15,972 nt of DNA from Acidimicrobiales bacterium (lineage in GTDB: Bacteria > Actinomycetota > Acidimicrobiia > Acidimicrobiales > UBA8190). Positions 6,109-14,309 of the stretch are shown piece after piece (the first letter of the stretch is position 1; every line of letters starts with the position of its first letter). Position numbers and translations under genes: made by a program. The notes beneath the pieces were generated by a model. The model was not told where the DNA came from. It worked only from the letters and a program-made list of their open reading frames with translations, and did not search any database. The stretch covers positions 1 to 15,972 of the forward strand of contig JASHZK010000016.1 of assembly GCA_030042575.1 (NCBI GenBank), read 5' to 3'.

Positions 6109-8954
6109 TCCTCCGCCGCCCCCGACGCCCCTCGGGAGGCTGAAGCCTTCTCGGCCGCCGGCGCCCGGGCACCAGCTTTCTTGGCCGCCGCCTTCCGGGC
6201 CGCCGCCTTCCGGGCCGGAGCTTTCTTGGCCGCTTTCTTGGCCGCCGCCTTCCGGGCCGGAGCCTTGGTGGCGGGTCGGGCCCGCTGGGAGGGGCCGGCG
6301 GCCCGGCGCTCGGCCAGCAGTTCGGCGGCCCGCTCGAGCGTGATCGACTCCGGGTCGTCGCCGCGGCGCAACGAGGCGTTGGTCGTCCCGTCGGTCACGT
6401 AGGGTCCGTAGCGGCCCGATCGCACCACCACCGCCGCCCCGCTGTCCGGGTCGGGCCCCAGCTCCCGCAAGGGGGGGGCAGCGGTCCGTCCCCGGCGCTG
6501 CTTGGGCTGGGTGAAGATGGCCAGTGCCTCCTCCACGGTGACGGTGAAAAGCTGCTCCTCGGTGTCGAGGCTGCGGGTGTCCGTCCCCTTCTTGAGATAG
6601 GGACCGAAGCGGCCGTTCAGAGCTTCGATCTCCTCACCGCTCGACGGGTCGGTACCCACCACCCGCGGCAGGCGCAGCAGCTCCAGGGCCTGGGCCAGGT
6701 CGACGGTGTCGAGCGACATGGACTTGAACAGCGACGCGGTCCGGGGCTTCCCGTCGTCGGCTTCGCCCAGCTGGATGTAGGGCCCGAAGCGCCCGGAACG
6801 GGCCAGCACCGCCAGGCCGGTCTCGGGATCGGTGCCCAGCGTCCGGTCGCCCGACGGGGAGGCCAGCAGCTCCTCGGCCTTGTCGACCGTGAGCTCGTCG
6901 GGCGGGAGCTCTTCGGGCACCGAGGCCCGTTCCTCGCCCCGTTGGAGATACGGCCCGTAACGGCCGACGCGCACCACGATGTCCCGGCCGTCACTGTCTT
7001 TGCCGATGGGGATCGAGTTCACTTCCCGAGCGTCGATCTGGCCGAGATGGGAGGCTACGTCCTCCTTGAGGCCGCGCCGCATGTCCACCGCTCCACCGTT
7101 GCCGGTGGGGGCGACGGGCTCGCCGAAGTAGAAGCGGGTCAGCCAGGGAAGGGCCTCTTGCTCGCCCTGGGCGATCTCGTCGAGCTCGTCCTCCATGTTG
7201 GCGGTGAAGCCGTAGTCGACGAGGTCGCCGAAATAGCGCTCGAGCAACCCCACCACGGCGAATGCGACGAAGGAAGGGACGAGAGCGGTGGCCTTCTTCC
7301 ACACATATCCCCGGTCCTGGATGGTGCCGATGATGCTGGCGTAGGTGGAGGGCCGGCCCACCCCCTGCTCCTCGAGCGCCTTCACGAGCGACGCCTCGGT
7401 GTAACGGGGCGGGGGCTGCGTCGAATGAGACTTGGCCTCGAGCGACAAGGCCCGCACCTGGTCGCCCTCCGACAGCGGCGGCAGCTGCACGTCGCGCTCG
7501 GCCAACTCGGCCTCGGGATCGTCCGATCCCTCGACATAGGCCCGCAGGAAACCCGGGAACGAGATGACGGTGCCCGAGGCGGAGAACTCGGCTTGCTCGG
7601 CTTGCCCGGCGCCGACCGGAGTGCCCACCAGACGGATCTGGGCGCTGGTGCCGGTGGCGTCCACCATCTGCGAGGCGACGGTGCGCATCCAGATGAGCTC
7701 GTAGAGGCGCCGGTCGTCCCCGTGCAGCTGACGGGCGGCCTGGTCAGGTGTGCGGAACACCTCGCCGGCCGGCCGTATGGCCTCGTGGGCCTCCTGGGCG
7801 TTCTTCACCTTGCGCTCGTAGCGGCGGGGACGGTCGGGTACGTAGTCGCCGCCGAACAGCTCGGTGGCCTGAGCCCTGGCCGCGGCCAACGCTTCGTCCG
7901 ACAGGGTGGTCGAGTCGGTCCGCATGTAGGTGATCCAGCCCTCCTCGTAGAGGTGCTGGGCCACCTGCATGGCGCGCTGGGCGCTGAAGCGCAGCTTGCG
8001 ACTGGCCTCCTGCTGCAAGGTCGAGGTCATGAAGGGCGGAGCCGGCGAGCGACGGTAGGGCTTCTCGGTCACCGAGCTCACGGTGAGGGGCTGGCCCATG
8101 AGGCCCTGGGCCAGGGCCCTGGCCTCGGTCTCGCCCAGCAGCCTGACCCCGGCGCCGGTCAGCTCGCCGGTCTCGGAGAAATCGCGCCCGGTGGCCACCG
8201 GGGCTCCCCCCACCATGACCAGGTTGGCACTGAAGCCGGTACCCCCGTCGCCGGCGACGGAGTGATCCTCGGACCCGCGGGCGAAGCTCCCTTCGACGTC
8301 CCACCACGTCCCCTCCCGGAAACGCATGCGCTGGCGCTCGCGCTCGACCACCATCCGGGTAGCCACGCTCTGGACCCGTCCGGCCGACAGCCGGGGCATG
8401 ACCTTCTTCCAGAGCACGGGTGAGACCTCGTACCCGTAGAGGCGGTCGAGGATCCGGCGGGCCTCCTGGGCGTCGACCAGGCGGCGGTCGAGGTCACGCC
8501 ACTCCTGCACCGCCCGCTCGATGGCCTGCGGGGTGATCTCGTGGAACACCATGCGCTTCACGGGCACGGTGGGCGAGAGCACCTCGGTGAGGTGCCAGGC
8601 GATCGACTCCCCTTCTCGGTCCTCGTCGGTGGCCAGGTACACCTCGCTGGCCTGCTTGACGAGCGCCTTCAGTCTGGCGACCACGTCCTTCTTCTCCGGG
8701 GCCACCACGTAGAGCGGCTTGAAGCCGTTGTCGACGTCGACACCCAGTCGGGCCCAGCCTTCGCCCCGGTACGCCGAAGGCACCTCCTGGGCGCGGCGGG
8801 GAAGGTCGCGGATGTGGCCGACCGAGGAGTCGACCACGTAACCGGGCCCGAGCAACCCGGCGATGGTGCGGGCCTTGGCCGGCGACTCCACGATGACCAG
8901 CGGCTTGGCGCCGGCCGGCGGAGTCCTAGAGGCGGTTCGTGTCCGGGAAGGCAT
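6105..8954 (-). CDS. topA: DNA topoisomerase I (type IA)
   Basis: A 949-residue enzyme that relaxes negative supercoils by passing DNA through a transient single-strand break. The Toprim domain at the N-terminus starts with LVIVESPAKARTIAGLL and carries the metal-binding DEDRE at about 110-114. The active-site tyrosine is Y343 in GWITYMRTDST. After the core come several C-terminal modules with GRFGPY or GRYGPY signatures instead of cysteine zinc ribbons. The last 55-60 residues are a Lys/Ala/Arg tail (KAAAKKAAKKAPARKAAARK) resembling the processivity-enhancing tails of other actinobacterial TopA proteins. I choose the ATG at 8954 over the TTG at 8969, which would add only five residues. Neither has a clear Shine-Dalgarno. 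It sits 78 bases after hppA and overlaps tmk by GTGA. Confidence 0.96.
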   Translation of the reverse strand: MPSRTRTASRTPPAGAKPLVIVESPAKARTIAGLLGPGYVVDSSVGHIRDLPRRAQEVPSAYRGEGWARLGVDVDNGFKPLYVVAPEKKDVVARLKALVKQASEVYLATDEDREGESIAWHLTEVLSPTVPVKRMVFHEITPQAIERAVQEWRDLDRRLVDAQEARRILDRLYGYEVSPVLWKKVMPRLSAGRVQSVATRMVVERERQRMRFREGTWWDVEGSFARGSEDHSVAGDGGTGFSANLVMVGGAPVATGRDFSETGELTGAGVRLLGETEARALAQGLMGQPLTVSSVTEKPYRRSPAPPFMTSTLQQEASRKLRFSAQRAMQVAQHLYEEGWITYMRTDSTTLSDEALAAARAQATELFGGDYVPDRPRRYERKVKNAQEAHEAIRPAGEVFRTPDQAARQLHGDDRRLYELIWMRTVASQMVDATGTSAQIRLVGTPVGAGQAEQAEFSASGTVISFPGFLRAYVEGSDDPEAELAERDVQLPPLSEGDQVRALSLEAKSHSTQPPPRYTEASLVKALEEQGVGRPSTYASIIGTIQDRGYVWKKATALVPSFVAFAVVGLLERYFGDLVDYGFTANMEDELDEIAQGEQEALPWLTRFYFGEPVAPTGNGGAVDMRRGLKEDVASHLGQIDAREVNSIPIGKDSDGRDIVVRVGRYGPYLQRGEERASVPEELPPDELTVDKAEELLASPSGDRTLGTDPETGLAVLARSGRFGPYIQLGEADDGKPRTASLFKSMSLDTVDLAQALELLRLPRVVGTDPSSGEEIEALNGRFGPYLKKGTDTRSLDTEEQLFTVTVEEALAIFTQPKQRRGRTAAPPLRELGPDPDSGAAVVVRSGRYGPYVTDGTTNASLRRGDDPESITLERAAELLAERRAAGPSQRARPATKAPARKAAAKKAAKKAPARKAAARKAAAKKAGARAPAAEKASASRGASGAAEE
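6175..6259 (-). repeat. 28-base direct repeat in the topA basic tail
   Basis: Positions 6175-6202 and 6232-6259 are identical over 28 bases, offset by 57 bases (19 codons), so the reading frame is kept. They encode repeated Ala/Lys/Arg units of the tail. In-frame repeats like this can expand or contract by slippage or recombination, changing tail length without breaking the gene. Confidence 0.85.
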
Positions 8955-8992
8955 GGTCGGTGGCGTCAAGGCGTCGGGGGCGGGCGCCTCGG

Positions 8993-9007
8993 CGTCGGGA
9001 CCCGACG
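8993..9007. promoter_or_regulatory. 15-base odd palindrome between hppA and topA
   Basis: CGTCGGG-A-CCCGACG has perfect seven-base arms around one central base and lies in the 78-base hppA-topA gap. It could be a protein-binding site, or a short RNA hairpin of about six pairs acting as an attenuator. No U-tract follows on the minus strand. The function is inferred only. Confidence 0.3.
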
Positions 9008-9032
9008 GTACCGGGGGAGCCGGACCCGGCGG

Positions 9033-11402
<2,370 letters not shown>

Positions 11403-11529
11403 GACGTGCTGCTCCCTTCGTTCGGTTCCGCCTCTGGTCCCGGCAACCGGTGGCCACGAGCGGCGAGATCGGCGCCGGTGGACACGGCTCCGGGCGCGCC
11501 GACGCCAGGCCGGGGGAGATCGGCGAACG

Positions 11530-11559
11530 ACGATAGCGACCCCGCCGCCGCTCCGGCAA
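11530..11559 (-). promoter_or_regulatory. Candidate hppA promoter
   Basis: On the coding strand TTGCCG (11554-11559) is followed after 18 bases by TATCGT (11530-11535), a reasonable housekeeping-type -35/-10 pair. It would give an hppA leader of roughly 120 bases before the ATG at 11402. No riboswitch-like fold was recognised in that leader. The -10 lies about 45 bases from the -10-like element of the divergent HAD gene, so polymerases may interfere. Confidence 0.4.
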
Positions 11560-11578
11560 GGGTAGCCGAGACCGGCCG

Positions 11579-11584
11579 TAGACT
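11579..11584 (+). promoter_or_regulatory. -10-like hexamer for leaderless HAD phosphatase transcript
   Basis: TAGACT on the plus strand, eight bases before the GTG start at 11593. There is no Shine-Dalgarno upstream of that GTG. It fits TANNNT with near-leaderless spacing; no good -35 was seen. Confidence 0.4.
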
Positions 11585-11592
11585 CAGCCGTT

Positions 11593-12384
11593 GTGGAGGC
11601 CGCCTTCTTCGACCTCGACAAGACCGTCATCGCCCGGGCCTCGATGGCGGCCTTCGGCCACCACTTCTACCAGGGGGGCCTCATCTCCCGCTCGACGGTG
11701 GTGCGAGCTCTGGCCTCGCAGTTCGTCTTCCTCCACCTGGGAGCCAACGACCAGAAGCTGGCCCGCATCCGCGAGCAGGTGCTGGCCATGACCCGGGGCT
11801 GGGACCAGCGCCAGGTGGCCCGTATCGTGCGCGAGACCCTGGACGAGGTGGTCGAGCCCATCATCTACGCCGAGGCCCTCGACCTGATCGAGCAGCACCA
11901 CAGCGCCGGGCGGCGGACCTACATCGTGTCGGCCTCACCGGAGGAGATCGTGCAGCCGCTGGCCGAGTACCTGGGCGTCGACGGCGCCATCGCCAGCCGG
12001 GCGGTGGTGGACCTCGACGGCCGCTACACGGGCGAGATGGCCTTCTACGCGTACGGACCGTTCAAGGCCGAGGCCATACGCCAACTGGCCGCCACCGAGG
12101 GCATCGACCTCGAGGCCTCCTACGCCTACAGCGACTCCTACACCGACGTGCCCATGCTCGAGGCCGTGGGCCATCCGGTGGCCGTCAACCCCGACCGGGT
12201 GCTGGCCCGGTTGGCCCGCCAGCGCGGCTGGGAAGTCCATCAGTTCCTCCAGCCGGTGCGCCTGCGCGACCGCATGCCGGTCCCCCACCTGCCCACGGCG
12301 GCGGCCGTGGGCGGCGTGGCCGTGGCGGCCACGGGCGCGGCGCTAGTGGCCTGGCGCCTGGGACGCCAACGCCCGACCGGCTGA
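11593..12384 (+). CDS. HAD-IB family phosphatase with C-terminal membrane anchor
   Basis: A 263-residue HAD hydrolase of the SerB-like IB subfamily. Motif I is FFDLDKT, with the nucleophile D7 and the acid/base D9. Motif II is the SAS of IVSASPEE (113-115). The motif III lysine is probably K158 in GPFKAEAI. Motif IV is YSDSYTDVPML, with D181 and D185. The cap between motifs I and II is helical. After the catalytic domain, residues about 235-255 form one hydrophobic helix (AAAVGGVAVAATGAALVAW) followed by basic RLGRQR, so a membrane anchor with the tail in the cytoplasm is likely. Related actinobacterial proteins are annotated as phosphoserine-phosphatase-like or HAD-IB hydrolases; the substrate here is unknown and I would not call it SerB. 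Starts at GTG 11593 because the DLDKT motif follows immediately. Confidence 0.9.
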   Translation: MEAAFFDLDKTVIARASMAAFGHHFYQGGLISRSTVVRALASQFVFLHLGANDQKLARIREQVLAMTRGWDQRQVARIVRETLDEVVEPIIYAEALDLIEQHHSAGRRTYIVSASPEEIVQPLAEYLGVDGAIASRAVVDLDGRYTGEMAFYAYGPFKAEAIRQLAATEGIDLEASYAYSDSYTDVPMLEAVGHPVAVNPDRVLARLARQRGWEVHQFLQPVRLRDRMPVPHLPTAAAVGGVAVAATGAALVAWRLGRQRPTG

Positions 12385-12395
12385 GCCCGAGGAGG

Positions 12396-12470
12396 TCAGG
12401 CCTCGCGCAGGCGGCGGACGGCGATCAGGCCGACGGTGACGACGACAGCGAGCAGCAGCAGCTTCTTCAC
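12396..12470 (-). CDS. 24-residue single-helix membrane microprotein
   Basis: A very short gene encoding MKKLLLLAVVVTVGLIAVRR followed by LREA. It has a KK start, about 15 hydrophobic residues, then an RRLRE tail, which is the shape of a one-pass membrane peptide. Short MKKLL..YRRL-type membrane proteins are widespread in actinobacteria (the DLW-39-like group is one example), but this one lacks the longer tail. Support comes from the GTG at 12470 standing seven bases after TACAAT, a very good -10 hexamer, and from the way the gene fits exactly between the sigma factor stop and the convergent HAD stop, 11 bases away. Its length is below usual gene-calling cut-offs. Function unknown. Confidence 0.6.
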   Translation of the reverse strand: MKKLLLLAVVVTVGLIAVRRLREA

Positions 12471-12477
12471 GGCGGCG

Positions 12478-12483
12478 ATTGTA
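12478..12483 (-). promoter_or_regulatory. -10 hexamer for the 24-residue microprotein
   Basis: TACAAT on the coding strand, exactly seven bases before the GTG at 12470, within the gap after the sigma factor stop. It is the best -10 match among the leaderless-type sites in this window. No -35 match was found at normal spacing. Confidence 0.5.
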
Positions 12484-12519
12484 TCGGTGCCGACCGGGCG
12501 GCGCCGGGGCCGGCGAAAC

Positions 12520-13464
12520 CTAGACCGTGAGCAGGTCGCGGGCGCCGGTGTCGGAGGAGGGGTGGCGCAATTTGGACATGGCCCTGGCCTCGATCTGCCG
12601 GATCCGTTCCCGGGTCAAGTTGAAGTGCTCGCCCACCTCTTCCAACGTGCGCGGCTCGCCGCGGTCGAGACCGAAGCGCAGGCGCAGGATCTCCCGCTCG
12701 CGCTCGTCGAGCGGCGACAGCAGCCGGTTGATCTCGTCGGGCAACAAGGAAGTGGCCGCCACCTCGAAAGGCGATTCGGCCGAACGGTCCTCGACCACGT
12801 CGCCCAACTCGGCGTCACCGTCCTCGCGCAGCGGCTCCGACAACGACAGGGGCTCGGCCCGGAAGCGCAGGGCCTCGATGAGCTTGTCCTCGGGCATCTC
12901 GACCTCGGCGCCCAGCTCGGCCAACGTGGCCGGACGGCCGAGTTTGAGCTCGAGACGAGCTTGCGCCTTCTGCACCCGGGCCAGGGTGTCGCCGGCGTGC
13001 ACCGGAAGGCGGATGGTGCGGCCCGTGTTGGCGATGCCACGGGTGATGGCTTGGCGGATCCACCACGTGGCGTAGGTGGAGAACTTGAAGCCCTTCCGCC
13101 AGTCGAACTTCTCCACTGCGTGCATGAGACCGAGGTTGCCCTCTTGGATCAGGTCCAGAAGCGGCAAGCCCGACGCCTGGTACTTCTTGGCGATCGACAC
13201 CACCAGCCTCAGGTTCGACTGGACGAAGGTCTGCTGGGCGGCCTCGCCGGTTTGGACCTTGCGCTTGAGCTCCCGACGGCGGGCCGCCGTCAGTTCCCGA
13301 CCCCCCTTGGTGAGGTCGCCCTCGGCCTCACGGCCCCCCTCGATGGTCTGGGCCAGTCGGACCTCGTCGTCCTTGGTGAGCAGGGGATACTGGCCGATAT
13401 CGGTCAGATAGAGCCTGACCAGGTCCTCCTCGTCGCGTTCGACGCGCTCCTTCGCCAACGTCAT
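12520..13464 (-). CDS. Sigma-70 family RNA polymerase sigma factor, probably group 2
   Basis: A 314-residue sigma factor with regions 1.2 through 4. Region 1.2 is EEDLVRLYLTDIGQYPLLT (12-30). Region 2 is NLRLVVSIAKKYQASGLPLL to FSTYATWWIRQAITR (84-142), including the -10 melting and recognition segments. Region 3 starts at RLPVHAGDTLARVQ. Region 4.2 is TLEEVGEHFNLTRERIRQIE followed by ARAMSKLRHP. A long region 1.1 is absent and regions 2.4-3.0 read GIANTGRTIRLPVHAGD, whereas primary actinobacterial factors are closer to ADQARTIRIPVHMVE, so I favour a primary-like alternative (HrdB/SigB relative) over the housekeeping factor. The ATG at 13464 has a modest GAAGGG ribosome site. It is not part of an obvious operon, and a candidate promoter lies about 145 bases upstream. 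Confidence 0.93.
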   Translation of the reverse strand: MTLAKERVERDEEDLVRLYLTDIGQYPLLTKDDEVRLAQTIEGGREAEGDLTKGGRELTAARRRELKRKVQTGEAAQQTFVQSNLRLVVSIAKKYQASGLPLLDLIQEGNLGLMHAVEKFDWRKGFKFSTYATWWIRQAITRGIANTGRTIRLPVHAGDTLARVQKAQARLELKLGRPATLAELGAEVEMPEDKLIEALRFRAEPLSLSEPLREDGDAELGDVVEDRSAESPFEVAATSLLPDEINRLLSPLDEREREILRLRFGLDRGEPRTLEEVGEHFNLTRERIRQIEARAMSKLRHPSSDTGARDLLTV

Positions 13465-13605
13465 CCAACCCTTCGCCGAGCCGGTAGCGGCAACTGCCGG
13501 CTACCAGGCGTCGTTGTCTCTCCGTTTGCCGTGTTGGCGGCCGTTCGCCGGTGACCGGCGGCCGGCCCCACCTCCGCCCGGGACGGGCACGGCCTCCCTT
13601 CCCTG

Positions 13606-13632
13606 TGGATATCACTCTACCGGGAGCGTCAA
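13606..13632 (-). promoter_or_regulatory. Candidate promoter for the sigma-70 gene
   Basis: On the coding strand TTGACG (13627-13632) is followed after 15 bases by TATCCA (13606-13611). The -35 is good and the -10 acceptable, but the spacer is shorter than usual. The remaining 250-base gap between the sigma gene and the next gene holds nothing else I recognise. Confidence 0.3.
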
Positions 13633-13689
13633 GTCCCCCTTCCGGCTGGTGGTGGTCCGTGCGCGCCGCGGGCGGGGCCCGCTGCGAGC

Positions 13690-13703
13690 AGGCCGGACGG
13701 CCT
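13690..13703 (-). terminator. Short hairpin after the 197-residue gene, possible terminator
   Basis: AGGCC and GGCCT pair around a four-base loop, 12 bases beyond the stop codon at 13716. It is GC-rich and compact, but no U-tract follows, so at best it is an actinobacterial-style terminator without U-tail. Confidence 0.25.
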
Positions 13704-13715
13704 TCGGGCCACCGC

Positions 13716-14309
13716 TCAGGCCTGGTCGGCGGAGCTGTCGTGCTCACCGGCCCAGCCCACGAGCCCCGGGCCCACCCCGGCCACCAGCTTCTCCAGGGAG
13801 TTGGTCGCCCGGGCAACGGCATCGGACGCCCCGGGTCGCTCCAAGAGCGACTCGAGCACGGTCTCGGCCTCGACCATGGCCTCTACCTCGTCACGCACCA
13901 CCAGCCGCAGCGCACGCTTCACGCTGGCGTCGGAGAGGGGTCGGATGCGGGCCAGGTGCCGGCGGTAGCCGACCACCAAGCGTGGCAGGACCACGCGGGC
14001 CAGCGGGCCCAGTCGCGCCACGCTGTCGTCGAGCGCGCCCCACTGCTCGAGCAGCTCGGCCGCTGGAGGCGGAGGGACAACCGGCGCCCCGGCGTCGCCG
14101 GGAAGGCGGGGGCGGCAGGCGGCGAACAACGACGCGTGCCAGGCGTGTTGCTGACTCAGGCCGTCGAAGAGCACGGCCGCCTCGGGAACCACCTCGCTGG
14201 CCGCGAAGGCACCGAGCAACTCGAAGAGCCCTTCCTCCACTGCGGTGTAGTGGCCGAGCAGCCGGGCCGTCTCCGCTATGCCCGCGGTGCCAGGGGCTCG
14301 GTCACTCAT
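13716..14309 (-). CDS. Helical protein of unknown function coupled to nadE
   Basis: A 197-residue, almost wholly alpha-helical protein without signal peptide or membrane segment. Several helices carry clustered acidic and His residues: YTAVEEGLFELL (E25, E26), QQHAWHASLF (H55, H58), GYRRHLARI (H118) and VRDEVEAMVEAE (E141, E143). This layout recalls a ferritin-like four-helix metal-binding bundle, but no full ExxH pair is clear, so the fold is a guess. A Pro-rich stretch (about 75-84) splits the protein into two halves. The ATG at 14309 is set by the short ATGAGTGA overlap with the nadE stop, which implies translational coupling; the longer upstream frame is a nadE shadow. Related proteins may be restricted to actinobacteria. 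Confidence 0.72.
   Translation of the reverse strand: MSDRAPGTAGIAETARLLGHYTAVEEGLFELLGAFAASEVVPEAAVLFDGLSQQHAWHASLFAACRPRLPGDAGAPVVPPPPAAELLEQWGALDDSVARLGPLARVVLPRLVVGYRRHLARIRPLSDASVKRALRLVVRDEVEAMVEAETVLESLLERPGASDAVARATNSLEKLVAGVGPGLVGWAGEHDSSADQA

Noticed and set aside
4427..6172. A 581-codon version of holB extending through tmk.
   Set aside because: The N-terminal part is an Arg/Gly/Pro-rich shadow of tmk; homology to delta prime begins right after the GTG at 5485.
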